The position numbers and the translations under genes are program-made. A stretch of DNA of 35,190 nt, taken from JBOFFC01 sp051648405. GTDB lineage: Bacteria > Planctomycetota > Planctomycetia > Pirellulales > Lacipirellulaceae. Below, in pieces: positions 1 to 6,646 of the stretch (positions are counted from its first letter, which is position 1; each line of letters opens with the position of its first letter). The stretch spans positions 1-35,190 of the forward strand of contig JBOFFC010000127.1 of assembly GCA_051648405.1 (NCBI GenBank). Reading direction: 5' to 3'. The notes beneath the pieces were generated by a model, which ran no database searches, was not told where the DNA came from, and was given only the letters and a program-made list of their open reading frames with translations.

Positions 1-282
1 AACGTGATCGACTGCGGCGCCGCGGGGGGCGGGAACATCGGCAGCAAGCTCGCCAGTGAAAACGAGGCCCCGTTCCCCGAGACGCTGGCCGAGTTCTTCG
101 TGCGTTCGTTCTGTCCGCCAGGGGGCGTGGTGCTCGACCCGTTCGCCGGCAGCGGCACCACGGCCGCCGTGGCGAAGCGGTGCGGACGATCGAGCGTGAG
201 CGTCGATCTGCGAGAGAGTCAGTGCGAGCTGACGCATCGTCGGATCGCGGAGGTCCTTACCACAGAGAGCGGCGAGAGATAG
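1..282 (+). CDS. DNA methyltransferase, C-terminal part (5' truncated by window edge)
   Basis: The reading frame is open to the window edge, and about 93 C-terminal residues are visible. They contain VVLDPFAGSGTTAAVA, which is motif I (the AdoMet-binding FxGxG loop) placed near the C-terminus. This order is typical of beta-class N4-cytosine/N6-adenine methyltransferases, whose DPPY motif comes first; here that motif would lie outside the window. The expected role is methylation of phage or host DNA, for example protection from restriction. It ends at TAG 280-282, only two bases before the next gene, so it is probably cotranscribed with it. A second enzyme of the same architecture is at 26857-27618. 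Target specificity cannot be read from this fragment. Confidence 0.85.
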   Translation, partial: NVIDCGAAGGGNIGSKLASENEAPFPETLAEFFVRSFCPPGGVVLDPFAGSGTTAAVAKRCGRSSVSVDLRESQCELTHRRIAEVLTTESGER

Positions 283-284
283 CG

Positions 285-638
285 ATGGCCAAAGAACCAA
301 CCCAACCCCCCGACGGACCGAAGCCACTTGCGCCCCCCCCGCCACCATTTGTTACCGATCATGAGCGGATCGTGCTTTACGACGCGTTGTTCAAAGAGAT
401 GGACGCCGCGGTCGCCGAAGGTAAGTCGATTCTGATCGCAAACTGCGAGCAGGAGACTGTCGTGCCCTGGATCCCAATCCCCCGGTTCATCGAACCCGAA
501 GCGACCTGGCGAGAGTGGGTTCGCAAGTGCGGGTGGCTGATGCTCGTAGGCGTGATGTGGGTCTTCACGTTCACGGCGGTCGCCGTCTGCGTTTCGACGT
601 CGCTGTCGGTCATAGTCAGCACCTGGAGCAACCGGTGA
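285..638 (+). CDS. Small proline-rich protein with C-terminal membrane helix
   Basis: 117 residues from ATG 285. The start two bases after the methyltransferase stop was chosen because the upstream extension reads only the overlapping gene in another frame. The N-terminus is proline-rich (QPPDGPKPLAPPPPPF), the middle is charged and soluble, and the C-terminus has one strong hydrophobic segment (WLMLVGVMWVFTFTAVAVCV, about residues 86-106) followed by a short tail. It is predicted to be a tail-anchored inner-membrane protein. The stop overlaps the next gene's GTG by GTGA. I do not recognise the family. The proline-rich segment shared with the next gene's start suggests the two may be related or act together. 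Confidence 0.6.
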   Translation: MAKEPTQPPDGPKPLAPPPPPFVTDHERIVLYDALFKEMDAAVAEGKSILIANCEQETVVPWIPIPRFIEPEATWREWVRKCGWLMLVGVMWVFTFTAVAVCVSTSLSVIVSTWSNR

Positions 639-877
639 GCACCCCCCCAACCATTCCGTGGACCTTCACCCCCGCCCCCGGCGGCGGGTTCCTGAGCGAC
701 GAGGAGCGAATCGCCCTTGTCCGGGCCGAGTTCGCGCTTATCTTTGCAGCGTGTAACGCGGCGCAGAAGTGCAGGCCCGAAGTGGATCGAGCGGCCCGCG
801 TCATCCGCCGACTCCGTGAACGCGACCGCCCCGGGGAGGCACGCCAATGGGAGGACCGGGATCGGGCACCCCCGTGA
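635..877 (+). CDS. Small hypothetical protein
   Basis: 80 residues starting at GTG 635, which overlaps the upstream stop as GTGA and so is probably translationally coupled. It begins STPPTIPWTFTPAPGGGFLSDEERIALVRAEF. This is a Pro/Gly-rich lead followed by helical, charged sequence, echoing the 'PPPPFVTDHERIVLYDALF' segment of the preceding protein. That points to an ancient duplication of a short soluble domain, here without the membrane anchor. No known motif is seen. Its end overlaps the next gene by 31 bp. Confidence 0.5.
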   Translation: MSTPPTIPWTFTPAPGGGFLSDEERIALVRAEFALIFAACNAAQKCRPEVDRAARVIRRLRERDRPGEARQWEDRDRAPP

Positions 878-1161
878 GCCGCGAGCGGGTCGAGGAGGCG
901 CTGCGCCTGGTGGAGGAGTCGGGGGTCAGCGTCCGCGAGGCGGCGCGGCGGCTGGGGGTAAGCCGCGACTCGCTCGCCAAGTACTTCGCCGACCCCCTCT
1001 ACCGACGCGTGCAGGGGCGCTGCGGGCGCTGCGGCCACGTGGTCCGCCTGCCGTGCGGCGCCTGCTCGCTCGAGCTCCACGCCGTGGTGGTCCAGCGTCA
1101 GCAGCGGCTGCGCAGCGCGGCGCGAAGGACAGCGCCGTCCGACCAAGGGGCCGCGGGCTGA
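847..1161 (+). CDS. HTH plus zinc-ribbon DNA-binding protein
   Basis: 104 residues. ATG 847 is preceded by GGGGAGG about seven bases upstream, which favours it over GTG 874 (the GTG that overlaps the previous stop). Residues about 12-45 (SRERVEEALRLVEESGVSVREAARRLGVSRDSLAKYF) form a helix-turn-helix of the resolvase/Psq type. Residues about 57-74 (CGRCGHVVRLPCGAC) form a compact four-cysteine zinc ribbon. A small phage transcription regulator or a DNA-binding accessory of the neighbouring genes is likely. It sits upstream of the DUF1353-protease gene, and 60 bases separate them. The target is unknown. Confidence 0.7.
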   Translation: MGGPGSGTPVSRERVEEALRLVEESGVSVREAARRLGVSRDSLAKYFADPLYRRVQGRCGRCGHVVRLPCGACSLELHAVVVQRQQRLRSAARRTAPSDQGAAG

Positions 1162-1182
1162 ATCGGCCAGCGCCAACGCACG

Positions 1183-1218
1183 CTTCCCCTCTCGCGGATC
1201 ACTCCCGGAGAGGGGAAG
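1183..1218 (+). promoter_or_regulatory. Perfect 11-bp hairpin overlapping the RBS of the next gene
   Basis: CTTCCCCTCTC (1183-1193) pairs perfectly with GAGAGGGGAAG (1208-1218) across a 14-base loop. The right arm is the only purine-rich Shine-Dalgarno-like sequence before ATG 1222. Folding of the mRNA would therefore hide the ribosome site of the protease gene. This would keep expression low or conditional, which is an inference. It is not followed by a T-run, so a terminator is less likely. Confidence 0.5.
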
Positions 1219-1221
1219 CCC

Positions 1222-2892
1222 ATGCACGCGTTCTATCTGCTGCGCCCCGACGGCTCGGTCGATGGCGGCCCCGTTCAGCACCTGCCGATCAACCTCTGGC
1301 CGGCGGACGAGGGGCTTCCCTACGAGCTCCAGCAGTCGGTCCGCTACGTCAACAGCATCACCCGCGTCGAGATCCCTGCCGGCTACCGGCTCGACTTCGC
1401 CAGCGTGCCGCGCGTCCTGTGGTGGCTGTTCCCGCGCGTCGGCCGCTACGCCCGCGCGGCGATGGTCCACGATGCCCTCTACGACCGCGGCCCCGAGGCG
1501 GGTGTCGACCGCGCCCAGGCCGACGCGCTGTTCCTCGCGATCATGCGTCGCGACGGGGTCCCCGCGTGGCAGCGCTGGCCGATGTACTCAGCGGTGCGGT
1601 GCGTCGGCTGGAGCCCTTGGAGGCGGATGCACGACGCGGGGGTGTGGAAGCCGCCAACCGACCCGCTGATGATGCTGCTGCTGGCGCTGATCGTCGCCGT
1701 CGTCGTCTTCGCGGCGTCGCTCACCGCCAGCGGCCAGTGCCCCGGCGACGTCTGCCCCCCCTCGCAAGGCGTCGCGGTCGGACCGCTGATGCCCGCGCCG
1801 CCGTCGGTTGATCAAGGGCCCGAGCAGGCGCCCCCCGAAGCGGCCGCCCGGATCCTCAACCGAGGAGACGGAAGCACCGGCTCGGGGACGCTGATCGCTC
1901 ACGGCGAGACGCGCAGCTACTGGGTCACCTGCCACCACCTGTTCCGCGACGCCCCCGGCGGGGAGACGATCGTCGAGACCCGCGCCGGGGAGCTCCCCGC
2001 GCAGGTCGTGGCGGCCGACCCGGCCCACGACCTGGTGGTGCTCGTAACGCAGCGCGTCAACCTGCGGCCGATCCCCCCCGCCCCCGTAGGCCCGTTGCGG
2101 GGGCTGCTCCGCGCCGCCGGCTTCGGCCCAGCCGGGCGGTTCCGCGTGGTGCGTGGCGGCATCGTCGGCTACAGCACGGCCGCGGGCGCGACAGAGCCGT
2201 CGGTGGTGATCAGCGGCGGCGTGCGGCCTGGCGACTCCGGTGGCCCGATCGTCGACGACCAAGGCCGCCTCGTGGCCGTCGTCTGGGGGAGCGCCGAAGG
2301 GCAGACGTACGGGGCCTGCGGCGGACCCCTGCGGCGGATCCTGGCCCGCGTGTTCGGCGCCGACCGGACGGTCGTGGTCCCCGGCTACACCACCCCCGCG
2401 TCACCGGCCGAGCCGCCCCCGCTGACTCCCGTCCCTCGGCCGCAAGAGCCGCCGGCCGCAGCGCCGCAGCCAGCCCCCGCGCACCTCTCGCTCGTCGAGG
2501 CGGGCGCGCTGCGCAAGCGGCTGGAGTCGCTCGAAGCGTGGCGACGCGATGCGGCCGAGGAAAGCGACGAGGTGCGCCTGTGGCGCGCCTCGCAGGACCG
2601 CTGGCGGTTGCAGCAGGAACAGTGGCGGGCCCAAGCGGGGACCGAGTTTGCCCGCACCGCCGCGGTCGACGAGGTCCAGCAATCGCTCGGCCAGCGCCTC
2701 GCGGAGGTGGCCGCCACGGCGCAGCGTCTTGGCGGCGCCGGCCTGTCGGTCTACTCGGCGCTCGCCCTCGGCGGACCGATCGGAGCGGGGCTGCTGGCCG
2801 GACAGTGGCTCCTCGCCCGCGCCCGCCGCACCCGAGCAAGCCGCGCCCCGGGGGTGGCGCCGGCCGATGGCTTTCGACCCGCCGGTTACTGA
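1222..2892 (+). CDS. DUF1353 - membrane helix - trypsin-like serine protease fusion
   Basis: 556 residues in one uninterrupted frame. Residues about 1-140 are a complete DUF1353 domain (IPAGYRLDFASVPRVLWWLF then AAMVHDALYD), a small phage family of unknown role that normally stands alone at about 100 residues. A hydrophobic helix follows (about 150-170). Next comes a chymotrypsin-fold peptidase with the expected triad: His 238 or 239 (VTCHHLF), Asp270 (AHDLVV) and Ser339 (GDSGGPI). A proline-rich linker (about 390-420), a coiled coil (about 422-502) and a second hydrophobic segment (about 506-530) complete it. ATG 1669 could start a protease-only protein with a signal anchor, but it lacks an RBS, so the fusion is preferred. 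The protease would face the periplasm. A role in lysis or superinfection control is an inference. Confidence 0.8.
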   Translation: MHAFYLLRPDGSVDGGPVQHLPINLWPADEGLPYELQQSVRYVNSITRVEIPAGYRLDFASVPRVLWWLFPRVGRYARAAMVHDALYDRGPEAGVDRAQADALFLAIMRRDGVPAWQRWPMYSAVRCVGWSPWRRMHDAGVWKPPTDPLMMLLLALIVAVVVFAASLTASGQCPGDVCPPSQGVAVGPLMPAPPSVDQGPEQAPPEAAARILNRGDGSTGSGTLIAHGETRSYWVTCHHLFRDAPGGETIVETRAGELPAQVVAADPAHDLVVLVTQRVNLRPIPPAPVGPLRGLLRAAGFGPAGRFRVVRGGIVGYSTAAGATEPSVVISGGVRPGDSGGPIVDDQGRLVAVVWGSAEGQTYGACGGPLRRILARVFGADRTVVVPGYTTPASPAEPPPLTPVPRPQEPPAAAPQPAPAHLSLVEAGALRKRLESLEAWRRDAAEESDEVRLWRASQDRWRLQQEQWRAQAGTEFARTAAVDEVQQSLGQRLAEVAATAQRLGGAGLSVYSALALGGPIGAGLLAGQWLLARARRTRASRAPGVAPADGFRPAGY

Positions 2893-3166
2893 GCCGTTCC
2901 GCGGCGAGCGGCCCGAACCCGCCACCGCGCAGCAACAAACCTACCGTTGGGACGTTGCCCGGCAGCGGCCCGTCCCCGTGGTCGTCGACAACCCGCCCCC
3001 CCCGCAGCAGACCGTTCACCGAAACCACTACGTCCCGGTCGAGAGCGACCGCTTCGCGGCGGCCTACCAGTGGGCCGCCGAAGAGATCGCCCGCAAGTAC
3101 CCGCGGAGCGTCGACACGCTCACGGCGCTCGACGGGCTCACGCGGCAGAAGCTGAACGCCTCGTAA
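2867..3166 (+). CDS. Hypothetical protein, proline-rich with helical C-terminus
   Basis: 99 residues starting at ATG 2867, which overlaps the end of the protease gene by 26 bp in another frame. The N-terminal half is Pro/Gln-rich and looks disordered (VVVDNPPPPQQ). The C-terminal half is helical (FAAAYQWAAEEIARKYPRSVDTLTALDGLTRQKL). The overlap implies translational coupling with the membrane protease, so it may be its partner. No family is recognised. The start is chosen because upstream in-frame sequence is a shadow of the protease gene. Confidence 0.55.
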   Translation: MAFDPPVTEPFRGERPEPATAQQQTYRWDVARQRPVPVVVDNPPPPQQTVHRNHYVPVESDRFAAAYQWAAEEIARKYPRSVDTLTALDGLTRQKLNAS

Positions 3167-3264
3167 GAGATGACAGATGACAGATGGCAGATGGCAGAGA
3201 AGCGCCGTCCGTCCTCTAACCTCTCACCTCTAGCATCTAACCTCTAACCTCTGGCGCAGCCCTC
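3167..3264 (+). repeat. Family B heptamer array with start-codon mini-hairpin (copy 1)
   Basis: Two back-to-back period-7 arrays: a purine-rich one (GATGACA/GATGGCA units, 3169-3200) and a pyrimidine-rich one of six CTCTNNC units (CTCTAAC, CTCTCAC, CTCTAGC, ATCTAAC, CTCTAAC, CTCTGGC; 3214-3255). The arms are imperfectly complementary. The array ends in GGC-GCA-GCC and runs into ATG 3265. The same layout precedes the genes at 9223, 16909, 17848 and 18376. Heptamer repeats of this sort recall the STRR repeats known from cyanobacteria. No Shine-Dalgarno is present. Confidence 0.85.
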
Positions 3265-4107
3265 ATGCCCGTCACGAACACCGACGCGGTCCTCTGGTAC
3301 AACGTCGGCGTCTTCGGCGATGCCGGCTACGCCGTCCCCAACTGGTCGAACGACGTCGGGAGCCTGAACCCGCAGATCACCGACCTGGTGGACCTGATCG
3401 GGCGGAACCTGTTCCACGTGATGCACCACGAGGACGTCGACCTGCGGATCCCGCCGTCGATCAACACCTGCAAGCGGCTGCACAAGCTCTACCTCCGCTC
3501 GGCGGCGATCCTCGCCGGCCGCGCCGTGCCGCCGGGGGAGAACAACATGGAGGTCTTCCACTCGCGCCCCGCGGGAGAGGTCTTCCGCGTCTATCCGGTC
3601 CCCTACTTCAAGGTCCGCAACCCGTTCTTGCGGCGCTGGGCGGGGCTGATCTTGGTGTCGCTCGCCGAGGCGATGCAGCACACCGAGAACCGCAAGGAGA
3701 TGGAGATCTCGACCGCCTTCGCCGGGCAGGTCGGCCAGTACATCCAGCGGATGTACACCAACATGGCGATCGAGCTGTTCGGCGTGCCGCGCGACGTGGC
3801 GATGGCCGCCGGTTTCAAGCTCAGCGAGGAGGACCTCAAGGCCTACAACCCGGCCGAGTACTTCACCTCGACCGAGATGGCCGACACCGTGCCGCGGCTC
3901 GACCGCGTGTTCACCGAGGACCGCCTCGAGATGCTCGCCGAGGGGATCCCGGTGACGCACCTCCCCGAGCTCACCCCGTGGCCCACGAACCTCACCAACT
4001 TCTACGGCGGGCTGCGGACGGACGCCACGCTGGGCGCGGCGCAGCGTGGCGGGTCGAGCTCGGCCGCGACCTCGGCGCCGAGTATCCCCCCCGCCCCCGG
4101 ACCGTGA
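3265..4107 (+). CDS. Conserved-looking protein of unknown function
   Basis: 280 residues. ATG 3265 directly follows the heptamer/hairpin element. The protein is mostly soluble and balanced in composition (VLWYNVGVFGDAGYAVPNW at the start; a helical core around AEAMQHTENRKEMEISTAFAGQVGQYIQRMY), with an acidic loop and a disordered Ser/Pro/Ala tail from about residue 255. There is no signal peptide or membrane segment. It could be a structural protein, but I recognise no family. The stop TGA overlaps the start of the downstream nuclease (GTGATG), so the two are probably translated together. Confidence 0.75.
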   Translation: MPVTNTDAVLWYNVGVFGDAGYAVPNWSNDVGSLNPQITDLVDLIGRNLFHVMHHEDVDLRIPPSINTCKRLHKLYLRSAAILAGRAVPPGENNMEVFHSRPAGEVFRVYPVPYFKVRNPFLRRWAGLILVSLAEAMQHTENRKEMEISTAFAGQVGQYIQRMYTNMAIELFGVPRDVAMAAGFKLSEEDLKAYNPAEYFTSTEMADTVPRLDRVFTEDRLEMLAEGIPVTHLPELTPWPTNLTNFYGGLRTDATLGAAQRGGSSSAATSAPSIPPAPGP

Positions 4108-4538
4108 TGCGTTGCCGACCGATCGCCGCCGCCGCGCTCGCCGCCGCGCTCCTGTGCTCTCTCCCACAGGACGCGGCGGCAGCCGGCCCGTCGGCAGCCC
4201 TGACCATGCCTTGCGTGGTGACCGAGGTCTACGACGGCGACACGCTCACCGTCCGCGTCTCGATCGACCTCCGCGTGCGGCTCCTCGACTGCTGGGCCCC
4301 CGAGATCCGCACGACCGCCGCCGACGAGAAGCGACGCGGCGAGGCGAGCGCCGCGCACCTGCGGAATCTGGCCGCGGGCCAGCCGGCGCTGCTGAGCGTG
4401 CCGCTCGGGCACGCCCGGCGGCTCGACGACCTGCTGACGATGGGCCGCGTGCTGGGGCACGTCTGGCTCGAGGGAGACGCTCAGAGTCTCAGCACGCGGC
4501 AAGTCGCCGCCGGCCACGCGACGATCGACAAACAATGA
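4107..4538 (+). CDS. Secreted staphylococcal-nuclease-like (SNase) thermonuclease
   Basis: 143 residues from ATG 4107 (GTG 4104 is an alternative). A signal peptide is clear (MRCRPIAAAALAAALLCSLP, cleavage after about AAAA 26). The SNase fold follows: DGDTL at 43-47 (metal-binding Asp), VRLLDCWAPEI with Arg58 and Glu66, and GRVLGHVW with Arg114. These match the metal site and the Arg/Glu/Arg catalytic set of staphylococcal nuclease. The enzyme would cleave DNA or RNA in the periplasm or outside the cell. It overlaps the unknown gene before it, and a repeat separates it from the holin-like gene after it. It is the smaller of two SNases in this window. Confidence 0.88.
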   Translation: MRCRPIAAAALAAALLCSLPQDAAAAGPSAALTMPCVVTEVYDGDTLTVRVSIDLRVRLLDCWAPEIRTTAADEKRRGEASAAHLRNLAAGQPALLSVPLGHARRLDDLLTMGRVLGHVWLEGDAQSLSTRQVAAGHATIDKQ

Positions 4539-4543
4539 GCGAC

Positions 4544-4607
4544 GTAGGGTGCACGAAGTGCACCGATCGACCCCAGCCCTCAAGGCGGTGCGCTCGACGC
4601 ACCCTGC
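4544..4607 (+). repeat. Family A twin-hairpin repeat (copy 1)
   Basis: GTAGGGTGC at 4544-4552 and GCACCCTGC at the right end form the outer dyad. Each half is itself a hairpin (GGGTGC...GCACC and GGTGCGCTCGACGCACC). The element begins six bases after the nuclease TGA and ends nine bases before ATG 4616. The other copies are at 17241, 17776, 18281, 18789, 19160 and 20948. Confidence 0.85.
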
Positions 4608-4615
4608 CGAAGCGC

Positions 4616-5011
4616 ATGCCGCCCCTCGCCATCACCGCCCCGATGATCGTCGCCGGCGCCGCCGCCGGGATCGCCGCGCGCGGGGGCGAGGGGATCTTGC
4701 CGGCCGACTGGTCGTTGCCGCTGACCTGCCTCGCCGGGGCCTGCATGGGTGGTGTGCTGGCGGTGGTGATGGTCCCGACTTCCGAGCCGCGCACGGTGCG
4801 CGGCGAAGGGGTCCGTTGGCTCGGCGCGGCGACCACCGCCACGGTGATCGGGCCCGCGGCGTGCCAGTGGCTGCCGGCGGTGAACGCCGACAACGTGCTG
4901 GCCCTGTCGGGTCTGCTCGGCTTCATGGCGTGGCCGCTGATGACGATGATGCACAAGGCGGGCCCCGCCTGGTTCCGCGCGTGGCTCGATAATCGGGGGG
5001 CCAAGGAATGA
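4616..5011 (+). CDS. Multi-pass small membrane protein, holin candidate
   Basis: 131 residues from ATG 4616, the first ATG after the family A repeat. Three to four hydrophobic segments are visible: APMIVAGAAAGIAA (about 7-21), LPLTCLAGACMGGVLAVVMV (about 34-54), WLGAATTATVIGPAACQWL (about 66-84) and VLALSGLLGFMAWPLMTMM (about 92-111), with a short charged C-terminus. The size and topology fit phage holins, and it lies in the non-structural late region, but no holin family signature is recognised. The stop overlaps the next ATG (ATGA 5008). An unrelated phage membrane protein remains possible. Confidence 0.6.
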   Translation: MPPLAITAPMIVAGAAAGIAARGGEGILPADWSLPLTCLAGACMGGVLAVVMVPTSEPRTVRGEGVRWLGAATTATVIGPAACQWLPAVNADNVLALSGLLGFMAWPLMTMMHKAGPAWFRAWLDNRGAKE

Positions 5012-6129
5012 CCACGCAGATCATCGACGGGCTGGAGTGCAACGCGGCGGGGTACCCGCTCGCCGCCGAGTACGCCTACCTCTACCGCGCGCTCGACGGG
5101 TCGGGAGTCACCGGGATCTCGCCCGACGGCTGGGCCGGGGCGGTTGCTGTCGCCGACGCCGACCTGTCGCGACGGAACCCGTGCCCGGTGCACTGGCTCG
5201 TCATGGACGCACCCGGTCCCGTTTGGGTGGGCCAGGACGACGGATTCCGGTGGTATTCGTTCTTCGCGCCGCTCCACTGCCAAGAGATGTCGGCGGGGAC
5301 GCCGCTCGGGCCTTCTTGGCGGCTGGTCCCCCACGGACCCCCCGGCCAGCCCAATCAGTACCCGGCCGACCTGGCCGACCGGACGGCGATCGCCTCGACG
5401 TGGCCGCTGTGGCGCGACCTGGCGAGCAAGCACACCCTCAAGTACCTCCAGTACGCGGGACGCCTCGACGACCCCGACAGCTGCGCGCTCGCCGAGTCGA
5501 ACCCCACCGCCTGGCTGGCGCGCGCCGAGCGAGCCTACGACTTCTACCGGTACACGATCCGCGCCGACGCGATCGCGATCGACGCGAGCAACTACTACGG
5601 CAGCAACAACCGGCCCCCTCACGTCTCGGCCGCCGCAAAGGCCGTGTTCGAGGCGTTTGTTGCAACCATCGTGGCCCGCGCCAAGAACGACCCCACAGCG
5701 CCAATGGTCCTCCCCGAGCCGTGGGTTGAGACGGGCGTGCTGGGGAGCACGCCGCGTGCGAACAACACGGTCTGGGGGCCCGAGGCGGGGCAAACGTTCG
5801 GCGTCGGCTGCTACACCACCCTGAACGACGCCGTGAATCAGGTCCCTGCGTTCGGCGGGGCGCCGGACGCCTGGCAGGCGCCGCACGGGAGTCACCGGGT
5901 GTTCGTGGTCGATTACATCGGCGTCGGTTCGGCGGCAACCACCCCGGCGACGATCCGGGCTTCCGTGAACGCCGGCAACGGCGCGGTGTTCGGGATCAAT
6001 CAGTACAGCTACGCGAACACGGTGGACTTACTGCCGCCGCGGGCGGCTCTCAAGACGCCGTTCGACAAGCGGCACGCGCCGAGCGTGTCGCCACACCTGT
6101 CGCCGCGCGGTGGAGCTAGGCGGAGATGA
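5008..6129 (+). CDS. Hypothetical protein, possibly TIM-barrel-like or structural
   Basis: 373 residues starting in an ATGA overlap with the holin-like gene. It is soluble, rich in aromatic residues, and has no signal peptide. Segments such as AIAIDASNYYGSNN and the alternating helix/strand pattern around AAAKAVFEAFVATIVARAK...PMVLPEPW would suit a (beta/alpha)-barrel hydrolase, but no catalytic signature can be assigned. Placement after a holin candidate makes a lysis or cell-wall enzyme conceivable; a tail or receptor protein is equally possible. The last 20 residues are basic and probably disordered. The function is unassigned. Confidence 0.7.
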   Translation: MTTQIIDGLECNAAGYPLAAEYAYLYRALDGSGVTGISPDGWAGAVAVADADLSRRNPCPVHWLVMDAPGPVWVGQDDGFRWYSFFAPLHCQEMSAGTPLGPSWRLVPHGPPGQPNQYPADLADRTAIASTWPLWRDLASKHTLKYLQYAGRLDDPDSCALAESNPTAWLARAERAYDFYRYTIRADAIAIDASNYYGSNNRPPHVSAAAKAVFEAFVATIVARAKNDPTAPMVLPEPWVETGVLGSTPRANNTVWGPEAGQTFGVGCYTTLNDAVNQVPAFGGAPDAWQAPHGSHRVFVVDYIGVGSAATTPATIRASVNAGNGAVFGINQYSYANTVDLLPPRAALKTPFDKRHAPSVSPHLSPRGGARRR

Positions 6130-6404
6130 CGCTTGCGGAGGAGACGGCGGAGGACCCCGATGGGGAGCATTGGTTCTGGGAGACCTGGTACGCGATGCTG
6201 GCCGTGAGTTGGCTGCTGTTCATGCTGGTCCGTAACACGGTGAAAAGTACATGGCGACGAGCCTCCTCAACAGCGACACCCGCGCCGCGGGCGACAAGCT
6301 CAACGCCTGGAACGGGCACATCGAACAGACCCGGACTCGGCTGCGCGAGGCGGGCGTGCATGCGAGTGCTGCGCTGGGCCTGTACGCGGAAGCCAAAACC
6401 GTGA
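6126..6404 (+). CDS. Short protein with one membrane helix (real C-terminus uncertain)
   Basis: Starts in an ATGA overlap with the preceding gene. The first 42 residues look genuine: an acidic lead (EETAEDPDGEHWFWETWY) followed by a hydrophobic helix (AMLAVSWLLFMLVRNTV). From about residue 43 the frame runs inside the next gene (6251) for 154 bases, and its Ser/Thr/Arg-rich sequence looks like a shadow reading. Either the protein simply carries a meaningless tail, or translation switches frame. The helix suggests a spanin- or holin-like accessory, which is inferred only from position. Confidence 0.45.
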   Translation: MTLAEETAEDPDGEHWFWETWYAMLAVSWLLFMLVRNTVKSTWRRASSTATPAPRATSSTPGTGTSNRPGLGCARRACMRVLRWACTRKPKP

Positions 6405-6646
6405 TGACGGCCGAAGAGCAAGCGGCGACCGGCGCGACGGCGGCGGGGATCGTGTCCGCCTTGGTGGCCGATTCGCTCGCGCCGCTGGGTTTGGTGGGGG
6501 CGATCGCCGTGCTCGGGACGACCGCCTCGCCCGACCAGCACGCGGCCGCGACGGCGGCGGTCGGCGCGCAGTTCGTGGCGTCGATCACGGCTGCGATCGA
6601 CGCGATCTTGAACCCGCCCGCGCCGCCCGAAGGAGGTGGTGAATGA
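6251..6646 (+). CDS. Small Ala-rich hypothetical protein
   Basis: 131 residues from ATG 6251. The first 45 residues are amphipathic helix (NSDTRAAGDKLNAWNGHIEQTRTRLREAG). The centre is Ala/Gly-rich and moderately hydrophobic (AAGIVSALVADSLAPLGLVGAIAVLG, about 58-83), and the C-terminus ends PPAPPEGGGE. The stop overlaps the next start as ATGA. It could be a small membrane-associated or structural protein; no family is recognised. It lies between the small membrane protein and the beta-helix protein. Confidence 0.65.
   Translation: MATSLLNSDTRAAGDKLNAWNGHIEQTRTRLREAGVHASAALGLYAEAKTVMTAEEQAATGATAAGIVSALVADSLAPLGLVGAIAVLGTTASPDQHAAATAAVGAQFVASITAAIDAILNPPAPPEGGGE

Noticed and set aside
616..1470. 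Long open frames opposite real genes (for example 616-1470, 4489-5895, 13667-15349 and 19632-21155, minus strand)
   Set aside because: Arg/Pro/Gly-rich low-complexity products, no RBS and no motifs, lying antisense to well-supported genes. They are typical high-GC shadow frames.
1669..2892. Separate protease gene starting at ATG 1669
   Set aside because: No ribosome site precedes it and the upstream DUF1353 domain is in the same uninterrupted frame. Kept as an alternative only.
3167..3264. CRISPR array
   Set aside because: The repeats are contiguous 7-base units without unique spacers, and no cas genes are near.
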